Source: Athripsodes cinereus (taxonomy: Eukaryota > Arthropoda > Insecta > Trichoptera > Leptoceridae). From it: a stretch of DNA of 64,000 bases. The stretch's first letter is position 1, and the number at the start of each line of letters is the position of its first letter. Positions 1 through 11,768 of the stretch are shown here, piece after piece. The DNA lies in the NCBI GenBank assembly GCA_947579605.1, contig OX388307.1, positions 12,005,237 to 12,069,236 of the forward strand, given 5' to 3'. Below the pieces are notes generated by a model. It was not told the origin of the DNA and did no database searches. It saw only the letters and a program-made list of their open reading frames with translations. A program made the translations under genes and the position numbers.

Positions 1-1391
1 GGTGTGGAATGAGGAGCTCTGCCCGAAAGATTGGAGAAATGGATCCATCATGACACTTTTCAAGAAGGGAAACCCACTGGAATGCGGAAATTACCGTGGC
101 ATCACACTACTTAGTGTGATTCAAAAACCAGTGTTGGCATCTCTGAGAAAGCAACAATGCGGGTTTGTGCCTGGCAAGTCCTGTTCGGACGCAATTTTCT
201 GTGCCAGATGTGTACTCCAACAGTCGCAAGAGTTCAACTCACCGCTTGCATGTTGCTTCATTGACTACGAAAAAGCTTTTGACAGCCCCCACAGACCAAC
301 CATATGGAAAATACTGGCCGCGTATGGCATCCCGCCCAAAGTGGTAACCATGATCAAAGCCCTGCATATGGACTCTGAATGTTCTGTCAGAACATCAAGT
401 GGTCCAACTGACACCTTCAGGATCACCACTGGAGTCCGGCAGGGCTGTGTATTGGCACCTTTTATCTTTGCCATAATTATGGAATACCTGCTCAGAAAAT
501 CTATTCTGGGCCCTGGCGGTGTGCCTTTATCACAGCGTGAAAACAGTGAGACGTCTGTGGGAGTGCTGCACGATCTTGAATATGCGGATGATTTAGCCCT
601 TTTTGATACATCTGTGGACGGATTACAATGCAACGCTAATGTTCTTTATGAAAATTCTTTGCGCCTTGGCCTTCGTATCAACGCTGGTAAAACGGAGTAC
701 ATATGTAATAGTACATGCACGAGTACTCACACCCCACTAATGGTTGGCAATTCCCAAATATCTCAGGTTAGTAAATTCAGGTACCTGGGAGCAACCATAA
801 CGCCAGAGGGTGATCTCCGGTCGGAATTACCAATCCGCATAGGAGCAGCTAGCGGGGCTTTCAACAACATGAACAAAGTTTGGAAGGCGTCTGGACTCAG
901 CATCAGGACAAAATGTCGCTTGTTCAATGCGTGCATCATCCCAATCCTTCTATATGGCTGCGAGTCTTGGCACTTAACCAAGGCTCAAGAGCGGAAGATA
1001 CTAAGCTTTGAAAACAAGTGTCTTAGAAGGATTTTGGATGTCAGATGGTATGAACATGTTACAAATGATGCTGTGCGCCGGCGCACCCAGCAGAGACCTG
1101 TAATCTCTGTAATACAAGAGAGACGATGGTCCTGGCTGGGACATGTTTTGAGAATGCCCAATGATAGTTGGCCAAAAAGAGCACTGTTCTTCCGTCCGCA
1201 GGGGTTCCGTAAGCCCGGGCGTCCCTCTTTCACAATACACCGTTCCTATGACAACGATATCAGAGCGCAAGGAATGTCGTGGGAAGAGGTGACGCAATTG
1301 GCACAGAGACGCTCTGAATGGAGGAGGCTGGTTTCTGCCCTGTGCTCCCGAGAGGAGCGTTGAGGGCGATGATGATGATGATGATGAATGT
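1..1391 (+). mobile_element. Non-LTR retrotransposon, reverse transcriptase ORF cut by the window start
   Basis: An open frame of 453 codons runs from the window edge to a TGA at about 1361-1363 and encodes a reverse transcriptase. Visible blocks in order: NYRGITLLSV, GFVPGKSCSDAIFC, FIDYEKAFD, TGVRQGCVLAPFIF, the catalytic YADDLALF, then a C-terminal RRWSWLGHVLRMP and a GRP motif. This layout, with no RNase H and a (GAT)n tail just after the stop, is typical of RTE-like and related endonuclease/RT elements. About 15 residues seem missing between NYRGITLLSV and the GFVPGKS block, so the copy may be internally deleted even though the frame is open. The endonuclease would lie outside the window. 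Shorter tails of the same family lie at 9527-9609 and, inverted, at 20826-20947. The clade is an inference; the RT identity is direct. Confidence 0.9.
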
Positions 1392-2135
1392 TACTGAGTA
1401 AATGGTCAATAAACTTTATACAAATTTTAAGAAAAAATATTGCAGAAAGAAGTGATGTGAGATAAGTATTGAAAGTAAGTTGAAATTTAAGATGATTAGG
1501 GCATAAAAATAATCAGTAATAAAAGAATAACAATTTTTTTGAAAGAAGATGCATCTGAGTTTTTGTTATAAACTCAGATACAATCTTATAGACTTTTCAC
1601 AGGAAGCTAAAAGTTTATGTCGCGAAAAGGGAGTTTGCTGGCACAGAAATTGTGTATATAGCTGAAAGATGGAATTAAAAGAGAACTATCTGGAAAGTAC
1701 TAAGCTGGATAATACAAATTACATTTTGTGGATAAATTTGTGTACAGGGAATTGAAGAGAATGCATAAAATTGTATGAATGTGATAGAAGTAAAGAAATT
1801 ATGTGCAGAGATGGAATCTCTTGGGGTACCTTAATTTTTTTCCTCATTAAATCGGCACTGTGGCTTCTCCTGAACGGTAATGTTATATTACCTACATCAG
1901 ATACGTAAAAAACAGATATAATAAGATCCTCATTTTTATAAAAAATCTATATAGTATATGTATGTGAAACATCTTGTTGATTTTATAATATGTAACACTA
2001 CACTTTATTTTACATGTATGCTTTCATCTTTTGAGTATTTTCTGAAATCTTCATGTAAAGTATGCAAAATGAAAAATGTTCAATAGTCGAGTATTAACTG
2101 TGGATGAATCATAAGTGGGGTATAGAAGATGAATG
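1392..2135. other. AT-rich stretch without recognisable gene
   Basis: No coding signal beyond short chance frames is seen. It lies between the 3' end of the retrotransposon and a pogo-type MITE and is probably part of the last intron of the gene whose final exon starts at 2896. Confidence 0.5.
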
Positions 2136-2137
2136 TA

Positions 2138-2414
2138 CAGTGGAACCTCTCATAACGAGTAATTCGCATAACGTGCAAAAAAATGTGAAAAAGTTGCTCC
2201 ATAAATGAGCAATGTTTCGCATAACGAATTACAAAGAAAGGTAAGTTCTTTTTTAAAACGCTAATAAAAAAAATTCATTGAGTATTCTTTCAGCATGGAA
2301 TGCATTATCGTATTTTACATTGATTTCTATAGGAAAAATGTTTCGCTTAACTTGTGTTTCGCTTAACGAGTAAGATTCTGGAACAAATTAAACTCGTTAT
2401 GAGAGGTTCCACTG
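2138..2414. mobile_element. Pogo/Tigger-type MITE, 277 bp, TA target duplication
   Basis: The ends are inverted repeats of about 23 bp beginning CAGTGGAACCTCTCATAACG, identical on both sides. They are flanked by TA at 2136-2137 and 2415-2416. Subterminal words such as TTCGCATAACG and TTTCGCTTAACG repeat inside. There is no transposase frame, so this is a non-autonomous element. Terminal CAGTGG with TA duplication fits the pogo branch of Tc1/mariner. It lies just upstream of the exon at 2896. Confidence 0.92.
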
Positions 2415-2895
2415 TAATATGGTGACAAAGATTTGAGTGTAATACTGATTGGGAATTATAAAATATCAAATTTATTAGTCGAGAAAATTATGTGTGTATG
2501 AATGAGGTTGTAATTTTATTATTTTTTGTATATTTTTTTTCTGTTATTATTCATTATAATTTTTTTATTTCCACAGTTTATTTTTTATTCATCATCATTT
2601 ATTTGATTGTACAAGGTGGAAAAGAAACTCTCCCATTTGGAGTAATTCTGTGCCCATTAAGTTATCTTTTATCCTTGACAGTGTATTATGACAAAGAGTT
2701 ATCCAGGTTATCAATAATCTTATAGATGGAAAAATAATTATCCTTTCCGCTAACTATCATTGGAGATTTTCAAAATTGTGTTAACTTTTTTAAAAGTAGG
2801 GTTATGAGTTTTGGTGTTAATTTCCAAATATGTATATCATATTGTTGAATGCTATTAAGTAACATTTATTTATGCTTGTTTTTTAATTTGTTTAG

Positions 2896-3063
2896 GTTCC
2901 AAGTAGCACCATACCAGTTCCTGTACAAATAACAGTGCCTCATCATATTGTCACGATGGCCAATAATGCAGCTGCTAACAATCATCAGGCTATCACTATC
3001 AAACAAGACATGGATGAGATAATCATGCACCAGATTAGGAACAACCAAGATGAGCAAACATAG
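2896..3063 (+). CDS. Last coding exon of an unidentified gene that starts upstream of the window
   Basis: A pyrimidine-rich tract ending in TTTAG (2891-2895) is followed by 55 open codons and a TAG at 3061-3063. The peptide begins VPSSTIPVPVQITVPHHIV and ends IRNNQDEQT. It is rich in Asn, Gln and His, which is common in the disordered tails of insect transcription factors, but no domain is recognisable. I call it an exon because the composition rises sharply above the AT-rich surroundings, a good acceptor precedes it, and a long AT-rich tail with an AATAAA at 3704-3709 follows. Phase is assumed to be zero because that frame is the open one. No earlier exon of this gene is visible; the retrotransposon at 1-1391 and the MITE at 2138-2414 would sit in its last intron. 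Confidence 0.55.
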   Translation, partial: VPSSTIPVPVQITVPHHIVTMANNAAANNHQAITIKQDMDEIIMHQIRNNQDEQT

Positions 3064-4488
3064 TCATTCTGTATTATATGGTTTCTATGTTGTTTTTCTT
3101 ATATACTCTCCCAAGTGCTCTCCCTCCACCATCACATCACAGATGTTGGTAAAATTTCTAACTAGCCAATGGTTCTGAAAATACTCTTGTACACTGCACT
3201 GCAGTACACTCTTCATTGTACATGTTTATTACATTGTTTTGATTACTTATTGAATGTAATTTTGGCTTTGGTACATTGAACCCTGTTTCTCCTTAGTATT
3301 ATTATTCATATTTATTTTTTGAATAACTAATGTTGTTTTATACTTTCAGTTTAATTATATTTTTATATGCGATTATATTATTTACATGTATATTTTTACT
3401 TTTTATGTAATATGGTAAAAAGATGAACATTTTGATAATAGTTTGTTTTTTAGTTAAGTTTTGTTTAGTAGTACACCAAATTATAATGTGTATAATGCTT
3501 AATGCGAGACCATTAATATTTTGACAAACTTGAGTGATTTTACTTCAGTTATAGCTTTAAATATTTCAATATGTCCATGGAATTATTTGAGACTCTTTTT
3601 AGACGGAAATTCATCACATAATTGTTAAGTAAAAAGCGCAGAGATTAATGATGCTAATGATTTTTTATATATGTGGTAGAACAATGAATTTTAAAATGAA
3701 AACAATAAAGATAGACTATTGAAAAAGGTCTTGTTAAGAAATTTTATTGACAAACAATTTATATGTATTTTAATATTGATTGCAAAGATATTTATTTCAA
3801 CTTTTTTTTGGCTATTGGCTTAAGCTGATTACTCACTGTTATAAATACTTTTGTAAGATTATTTCCGTGTTGCAGTTAAACACTTTGGGTATATTTGATT
3901 ATTTCATCCATCTTCATCACATATTTGTCATTTTTTGTTAAAGATTTTGTGTGAAATCTGAATACAGTGGAAGTTTTTTACTTCCATTATAAATTATTGT
4001 TAAAGTTGTTTTATAACAAGCATTAGTGAAATTATGAAATGACATATAACATTTATTTTCATTTGACTACTCCATAGGTGTGCAATTATTTCTTTATTTT
4101 CACAAATATTGTGTATAAAAAATATTCAAATAAATATTATTTTAAGAATAATTCATGTGAATATTACATAATTGTAATTATTTTACTAACCGATGTAAAA
4201 TTATCAAAATGACCCTGCATTTAATTGCCTGTGATATGTATAACCTTTGATTCTGGTTGTATTACCGAAGCAATATATAATGAGCAAATAATATTTAAAG
4301 AAATAGGTACATTGTATTATTATACTTTGTATAATAAATTATTTCTATATGGTCACACTCAAATGTGCTGTAATTTTTCATAAACATGTTTTTATGATGG
4401 TGCTATATCTGATTTGGATATGAAAGTATGATCAATATAACACTATGTGATTCAATATTCAAAGAATAAAAATATACCTATATATAGA
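3064..4488 (+). other. Probable 3' UTR, then AT-rich intergenic DNA
   Basis: No open frame of note. AATAAA at 3704-3709 is a candidate polyadenylation signal for the gene ending at 3063; several more AATAAA words follow because the DNA is AT-rich. Confidence 0.4.
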
Positions 4489-4884
4489 TAGGGTAAATGG
4501 AGGTATATTCGTGATATGAATTGTACAATCAGTTCTGCAACTCGCTATACTTGCCTATCAGATCCCAAGTTTTCCGAATTTATGTTGTTATAGTTTAACT
4601 TTGAAATTTAGGCCAACTTGAAGTATAAAATGCACACAAGATATTTTTATTTTTTTTTCTCTTCAACATGTGTGTATGTAATATCGTGATATGGAAAGGC
4701 AATTCCGTGATAATAGGTAGTTAATAACGTGATAACTCTTTAAAATCAAAGTAAATGCAAACTCAATAATAAAATATCTAAATAGGTCTATGTTTTATTA
4801 ATAACAATTATGCTTTGTTAGGTTTATAAAATAATATAAAAGGCTTATTTCTAATAATAATTTCAATAGTAGGTAGATAATATT

Positions 4885-6159
4885 TTAAGCCAATTTCGCA
4901 CACTCATCACACATTACATACAAATCATCTTCCCCAGGGGCTATATTTAGGCATAAATTGTGATATGGCCTCGTACAGTATGAACACCGTACCCAATCCC
5001 GGCCATTTTTTTCTCTCACGTCGTCGGAATACTTAAAACGGCACTTGTTACAAGTCCAATCTTTTTCGGACTTTTTTTTAGAGTTCTTGGTCGTAGGTTT
5101 CCTCGTAAATGCCTGGTCTGATATTGATTTGGATGATCCCGGCGCTGCCACCATAGATGCTGAAGACATGTCTGAAGACGCAGATGCTGTTGTGGACGAT
5201 TCAGGTCCGGTATTTACTTGGTCATTCAAACATTTTGCGGAAGAATCAATTTTTTTCCTATTTGTTTTTTTCTTTTTAGCTGACGCCGTCGGGATCACCA
5301 GTATATTACTGATGGCAGAGAGTACAGTGGGGTGGTTTCCAGTCTCAACATTGGCGCTTCTTTCTTGCATTTGTGGTGATAAGTTCCTTTCCGTCAGTCG
5401 TGATGGTGCCAGAGCGTCGAGGTGAACAGCGTCTCTGTCAAATGGACAAATCCCACATTTTTTTAATGCATTGATTATATTGGCGGTTGTAAAGCTCTTG
5501 AAAAAAGCAGGGTTAAGAATGTTGTGAAAATGGGTTCTATCGGGTTTCTGGGTTGGATGACGGATCATGTACTCCTTCACACTATCGTTCCAATGGCTCT
5601 TAAATGATTTATAAACACCCACATCTAACGGTTGCAAGATGTGAGTGTTGTGAGCTGGGAAAGTGAAAAGATAAATTTCATTTTGCTCTGCTAGATTGAT
5701 AATATCTGGAGTAATATGTAAGGCGTGTAAATCCATCAGCAGCACCACTGGACGACCATCTGGAATAGCCGTTATAAAAAACTTAAACCATTCCATAAAC
5801 AGGTCTGCGTTGATCCATCCTTTGGGTGATAGTCGTACAATGGCATTTGGCAAGGCATCCTGTCTCAGGTTATCGCTCCATCTCACTCCTTTAAATATTG
5901 TTAGTGGAGGAATCCACGTCCCATCTGCACGCACACATCCCAATAATGTGGTATTTTCACCTCTCTCAGCATATGTGCGGTTGTACACATATTTTTTCCC
6001 AATCGAAGTTACAACCTTTCCTTTGTTAGTCACATAGTTGAGACCAGTTTCATCACAATTCCAGATACAATTACTCATATCTTTAAGGCCCAATTCATTT
6101 AACTTTATTTGCGAGTTTGGTGTAAAAGTCTTGGATAATCGTAACATTCGCCATGGATG
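4885..6159 (-). pseudogene. Pogo/CENP-B-type transposase, DDE core plus PHD-like finger (broken)
   Basis: The minus-strand frame encodes the catalytic half of a DDE_1 (pogo/jerky) transposase. Acidic catalytic positions fall in IWNCDETGLNYV, VVLLMDLHALHI and ILQPLDVGVYKSFK; the second is unusual because the family normally has D-N-H or D-G-H there. The C-terminus, after a Lys/Ser-rich linker, holds WTCNKCRFKY, RDWVRCSYCTRPYHNLC and MCDEC, a Cys4-His-Cys3 pattern like a PHD finger, which pogo-like transposases of insects often carry. Upstream the frame is lost at the hAT insertion (6168). A one-base frameshift is also needed between the residues reading QDFY and the KLNELGLKDM segment (near 6105-6135). 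It is therefore a pseudogene. The N-terminal part is at 7055-7483. Confidence 0.88.
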
Positions 6160-6167
6160 CCCTATAG

Positions 6168-7046
6168 CAGGGGTGGCCAACTTGATTAGATCCAAGATCT
6201 ACTGTTTACTGAGGAAGCCCTGTGCGATCTACTAATTATTTTATTTATATATTTATATTTATACATCTTCTTGTACATACTATAAACAAATATAACTGTA
6301 CACTGGCGGGCTTATTGCCATTAGGCAATTTCTTCCAACCAACCAGAATTATATAGGTACATCTTGAAATTTTAAATGAAACAGCATAGTTCAGTACACA
6401 ATTAAGTAGTATTTTTATTTTATTAAGAGGGAAAACATAAAACTGAAAATGATTCTTAGTAACTACTTATGTACCTACCTATATTAGTGGGAGCACTGCG
6501 TCTGAGCATCTTCCGCTAGATTAGTAAAATCAGGTTTGTAGTTGGAAATTGCCAACCTTAAAGAATCCAGTGTATGAGCGTCTGTCAAGCGAGAACGGTG
6601 TTTATTTTTTGTTTGTTTTAAGTAGGAAAATGCTGACTCACATAAATATGTTGAACCAAAACACGAATGCAATAATTGTTCAACACATTTCTTCAAACTT
6701 GGATATTTCTTGTTGGAAACCAATGCCCAGAAATCTAGACCTGAGGATGACCTTGATTTTAGATATATGTCGCAGCGCAGAGTAATAATTTCGTTTTGAA
6801 GCATCATGTGGTCTATTTGAAAAGTATCTACAAATTTTGTAGCCATTTCATAGATATCATAGACATAGATAAAAGAGAGATAAATTACGTGACGGAACGG
6901 CGATTGAAAAATTATACTAGATGATGCGTGCAGCAGTTGGTGATTACGTTGCGCAGTCTGTTCTACGTATTTATGTATGTTAATATTTTTTGCTTTGCCA
7001 CGATCGACTGGATTAATTGTCGCGATCGACCGGTTGGCCACCCCTG
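6168..7046 (-). mobile_element. hAT-superfamily element, 879 bp, with 8-bp TSD CCCTATAG
   Basis: Ends are CAGGGGTGGCCAAC and its complement GTTGGCCACCCCTG. The 8-bp duplication CCCTATAG sits at 6160-6167 and 7047-7054. The minus strand has an open frame (about 6484-7000) whose last part, KYPSLKKCVEQLLHSCFGST then YLCESAFSYLKQTKNKHRSR, is the hAT C-terminal dimerisation region. The N-terminal RNase H-like core is missing, so the copy is internally deleted and non-autonomous. The host sequence is the pogo transposase gene. Confidence 0.95.
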
Positions 7047-7054
7047 CCCTATAG

Positions 7055-7483
7055 GCAAAAAAATTTTCTGCTATCCTTAAAGACAGGCCGTATCTTTCTT
7101 TGTACGACTGCCACCACCACTTACTAGCTATTTCTTTTTTTGATTGATCGTGGTTCAAATAGTTTAGCCTTTCGCAGGACTTTGCTACCTAGTTGAAATG
7201 CGGTCTCTCTTACCTGGCGAACGGTCAGTCCAAAGCCTAGTTCCTGCATCTCCAAAATGTAATTCAGTAATTTCATTTCGACTGAAGAAGGCAGAGCGAA
7301 GGGTCGACCAATTTTTGCTACGGTTTTATCTTCCCTGGCTACGTAGTCCTTTACTGTACTCCAGGGTACTCCAGTAGCCTTCGAAGCCGCATAAATGGTA
7401 GAATGGTCCTCGATTACCATTTTTACAGCATTTTGAATGTCTGAAAGTGCATACTGTCTTCGCTTTTTAGGTTCTCGTGCCAT
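7055..7483 (-). pseudogene. Pogo transposase N-terminal DNA-binding part (broken)
   Basis: An ATG at 7481-7483 opens a frame beginning MAREPKKRRQYALSDIQNAV, followed by a helix-turn-helix region (STIYAASKATGVPWSTVKDYV) of the psq/CENP-B type that starts pogo-family transposases. The frame ends at about 7124. The next domain, WWWQSYKERYGLSLRIAENF, continues in another frame from about 7158 to the hAT insertion, so one frameshift lies near 7160-7185. With 4885-6159 this is one former gene of about 560-600 codons. An intron instead of a frameshift cannot be excluded, but no splice pair is evident. Confidence 0.8.
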
Positions 7484-8093
7484 CTAAATCAAAAGAATAT
7501 ATATTGACAATATTAACAGGTAATATTGTGATATTTTTTTTTTATGGAATATCAGAAAATGAATTGTGCGTAAATTATCTCTAATATATATGCCGTGAAG
7601 TGACAAAGCTGGTAAAATGATAAATTGCATACATATTTAAAAAAGAAAAACATAATTTGGCACTGTCAAAGTGTTCTCACATTTTACGAAAATAACGTAA
7701 AAAACGTGCGGAAGGAAATAAGCCTTCATGCGATTAATATTCACATTACAACCTGAAAAACATTCCTGGGCTATTAACAATAGTGCCATTTATTATTTAC
7801 GTAAGAAAAACAAGCGCTTACCTTGTTATTTTAATGAAAAAATATAATAATATCCCCGATAATGTAGCTCACTTCCCTAAAACAATGAATTTTGACAGAT
7901 CACTGACTAAAAGTTTCGTTGCCAACTTAACGGCTATTTGCAGGCGGCTATTGGTATACAGCTATCTTTATCATACACTAGGCAACTTGTATGTTGCGTC
8001 TTACTAGCGTGGCGCTATAGGTAATACTGTGAACGAGGTTGAAAAAACTATCACGATATTACCTCTATCACGATAATACCTCCATTTACCCTA

Positions 8094-9514
8094 TATGGTA
8101 ATATGGCAAAAGTTTATATGTTCGACTTTTATGAAAGTTAGACTTCTCACTAGATATGACTCTTGGAATCTCAATTTTTTTTGCACTTAAAAATACTGGA
8201 ATAATAACATTACTATCAAAAAATATTAATACGGAAAGACAGTGATTTTATATGCTGACAATGTTTAGGTATATACTCTATGAAATGTGCCCCTGTAAAA
8301 TATGCTTTATATCAACTTTTGCCATATTACTGCAGATATATATAGGTACTTAATATGAAAATCATGCTGTAAAATTATAGATAAAATTAGGGAATCAATA
8401 AGTTGATAAATCCAACCCCTATTTTCACCTACTCATGATAGGATTTTCCACCAGAAAGTTGGTAAAGTATTTAAGTGTTATGTATTTTAGATGAGTATAG
8501 AATTATCAGAAATCATATTCTACTGAATGATATTATATTTTAGTAGTAAACTGTAAACGTAATAATAATGACTACTCTCTGTAAATACAAATATATGTTT
8601 TGTTTTGATTTTCTTAGTATCTAATGTTTATTTTGTGTAACTTGTTCACATAAAACTCAAAAATTTTCATTACCCTTTGTACAGTATGCGGTATTGTTTA
8701 TATCAAATAAAGACAGTAAATAGAAAATTTAAATGGAATAATATAAACCAAATAGTGTTGATTTAATATAAATTTACATGTAGTTATTCAAGTACTTATT
8801 ATCATAATTCTGTTATAAAATACTCTCCTCTGTTTTCATGTTTTGTTATTGATTCTTCATTTAACAGATAATAATAATTGCAACGTAAAGTAATTTTAAC
8901 TATATTTGTAGGTGTACATTATACATTACCTTGCATTTTTTATATTTATTCTAATATAGATAGACTTTTTGTACTTTGCTACTAAGATTTATTATTACTA
9001 CTGTCAACTTTATATGTGCAAATAGTTCCATCATAGATTTTATAGTATCATTTGGATTAACATCACCTGGTGGTACAAAATACAAAACTATAATGCTTTT
9101 TTATTATATTCCTCCATATTCTCAATATCAACTCCCATATCCTAACTAGAAATTATGTGTGGTGTCACTGCCCAGTGGTGGACTAAACCCTGTAAAAATA
9201 CTGGTGTAAATGATTACACGGAGAGTGCTAATCATAGTCATATTATATATACCCAGCATGTCTTCCCACTTTAAAAATTAGATGAGATTTTACCGAAAAC
9301 TCTCAGTCAGTCTGCCGCTGCTGTTGTTTTTTTATTTCATCCTGCATCATTGTAAATTCCTATTAAACTGAAGCTTAAGTATAATATTTATTTTATAGTA
9401 TATAATTTATTTGTAACGGTTGTGAGTATTTTACTAAATCTAAATCTTTTTGATATTTAATACAATCAATATAAAGGGCGCAAGTTTATCGTACAACTGC
9501 AATTTCTGCCAACT
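8094..9514. other. AT-rich intergenic DNA, nothing recognised
   Basis: No supported gene or repeat is seen. Confidence 0.4.
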
Positions 9515-9526
9515 AATCCAATTTCA

Positions 9527-9609
9527 GCGCAGAGATGCTCAGAATGGAGGAGGCTGGTCTCTGCCCTGTGCTCCCAAGAGGAGCGTTGAGGGCGATGATG
9601 ATGATGATG
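9527..9609 (+). mobile_element. 5'-truncated retrotransposon tail with 12-bp TSD
   Basis: This 83-bp insert matches the last codons and (GAT)n tail of the element at 1-1391 (protein end ...RSEWRRLV.ALCS.EER). It is bounded by perfect 12-bp duplications AATCCAATTTCA at 9515-9526 and 9610-9621. It is a very short target-primed insertion. Confidence 0.95.
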
Positions 9610-9621
9610 AATCCAATTTCA

Positions 9622-11432
9622 TGGAAATGTTATAAAAAAAATTCAAGAAAGGAAGATAAGAGGTACAATATGTCAAATAAGAACAAAATAATCTAATTGA
9701 TTATCCGGAAACACCTATTATGACTATGTTTTAAATGTTTTTTTTTTATGTGGTATTTTGTACAAGAGAGGTGGATAGATAAATCAAAATGTATTTTGTA
9801 AAATGGCATGAGTATTTCATTGTGAACAATGAAGATTTTGTATAATCAGTTAAATATATTTCCTGAATGAAAAATTACACCAATGTTTGTATTGATGTTA
9901 AACATTGACCTCAATTTCCATGTCTACGACATTTTATCAAGATTTGGAAATGTCAAAAAAACACATTAAAAATGAGTTTTTTACCCCTGAAATAGAGTGA
10001 CTTTCTGATATAGTATAAAAAATTATGTTAAAGCTATTGTATATTACAATTGCTTTAGAACAGCATTAATCGTGCTTGATTATATTATTTAAATATAATA
10101 AGTAAGAGAAAAATATTTCATACTTATAAAAGGATATGTCTAAATGTCTAAATCATATTTCGAATAAATTCTAGCAGTTTGTAAATGAGCAGGTTTTCAT
10201 TTTCGAAGTTGTGTATACAAAAACTGATAAAATAGAAAAGAATAGCAATATTACTGTAATAATAAATAATGTACTATTTTTAACAATATTTTTTAACGAT
10301 GCTCCGTTTTGTGGAAAAACCACCGAAAGGGTCCATTCAAGAATCATAACACCTCTTGAACGATAGAGTCCTTTACCTTGTGTTGGACACCTACACACTC
10401 TCCAGAGTTTGCAAATTAGAGAGAATTTTGTTTCACAGTTGTGTTGTATTTGAAATGAAAAGTTTTTTATTTTCCTCTCTACAATACATCAACATTTGAC
10501 ATTTATCATAATATAATTTATTTTATAATCATAAACTAAACACAACACGCCACGGCCACCTCTCAAAAAATACCATTCATTATTGTGTCAACCATGACGA
10601 TATTTGGAAATGATGGACTGTAGCTAACTTTTCTTAAGGGAAAGAATATGTCAACAATTTTGCCTCAGTATAGAACAAAAGAATCCAATAGCCTTAGCAT
10701 CTCTACCTACTTACATAGTTGCTCTTTGGTGTAATGTAATAATTTATGAATGATACCTAGTATTATGTATTCATATTAATGCTCTCTTTATATTTGTTAT
10801 TATCTATATAATCTGTTTTACGTAGTTTATTTTTATAAGTCATCAATATGGATAGCACCACTAATTTGAAAACTTAAGCATGAATATTATGGAAATAGTA
10901 TTTTATCAGATTCAATAAAAAATCAACAAATACCTATTAATATAACTGTTATTTTAGCGATTGTTTTGACAAGTATTACATTTAATTTATTAGACAAATT
11001 TGCTTTTTAGATTTATTATTATTATTGTACATATACTTACTTATGGTTACATAATTAAAATAATTTTATTGTCTTTGAAATTCAGATATATTGTATATAT
11101 AATATTATGTACATATTATTTTTATTATCTATGAAAATATATTTTCAAAAAATATATTTTGTTTCTTATTTATTTCTTATCCCATTCCCCTTACATTTTT
11201 TTTTACAGGATTTAGCTTTAGTATTATAAATACACACAGGAAATTGGTAAATGATTTGAAATAAATTTTTGATAAAAGAATTGGATGGTCTATTTTCTGA
11301 CTCAGGTGTTGTAAATGCATCACATCATTTAAAAAAAATAATGAACATACACTAGCAATTCACTCCATCTCGTCGATATTTCCTTGATCCAAAATATAAT
11401 TTATTTTATTTATTTATATATTTACTCCAGAC
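9622..11432. other. AT-rich intergenic DNA, nothing recognised
   Basis: Only short chance frames; no element ends were found. Confidence 0.4.
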
Positions 11433-11669
11433 TTGAAGGTGGAGTGTGCAAACCTCTCAAGTCCATATCAAAATACAAATGGTGAACACAAAGACTCCAG
11501 AGTTCTTGACGAATGCTCCTCAAAAATCATTAACACTTATGTAGGTGGGATAAATCCAATTTATACAAAAAAGAAACTTGGAATAATACTTCTCTGCAAT
11601 GATGACAGGTACAGTTTTATAGCAAGTTCAAAAGTCATGAGGTCGTATCCTGTGATGAACACTGGTTAA
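11433..11669 (+). other. Unrecognised 78-codon open frame
   Basis: The frame reads MKVECANLSSPYQNTNGEHK and later INPIYTKKKLGIILLCNDD, with a less AT-biased composition than its flanks. No family is recognised and no splice sites were placed. It could be an exon of an unseen gene, a transposon relic or chance. Confidence 0.25.
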
Positions 11670-11768
11670 GAAGTTCAAACAATATCAGTAGGTGCCAGTT
11701 AGATCGCGGTAGTTGTAAAAAAAAAATTGCAGCTTATGATAGTAATATTCACAAGCTGCACACACACC

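Larger units (their letters stand above)
4491..8091 (-). mobile_element. Pogo-family DNA transposon, about 3.6 kb, split by a hAT element
   Basis: Terminal inverted repeats begin GGGTAAATGGAGGTAT at 4491 and end with the complement at 8091. They are followed inward by repeats of TCGTGATA, and flanked by TA at 4489-4490 and 8092-8093. The minus strand carries a CENP-B/pogo-type transposase in two blocks: an N-terminal helix-turn-helix part and a DDE core with a C-terminal PHD-like finger. A hAT element (6168-7046) interrupts it with its own 8-bp duplication. Without that insert the pogo element would be about 2.7 kb. Confidence 0.92.

Noticed and set aside
2492..2725. 77-codon hydrophobic frame, considered as a membrane peptide
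   Set aside because: T-rich DNA gives Phe/Ile/Tyr runs by chance; no start context, splice sites or homology.
5045..5425. 126-codon plus-strand frame
   Set aside because: Antisense shadow of the pogo transposase linker and C-terminus.
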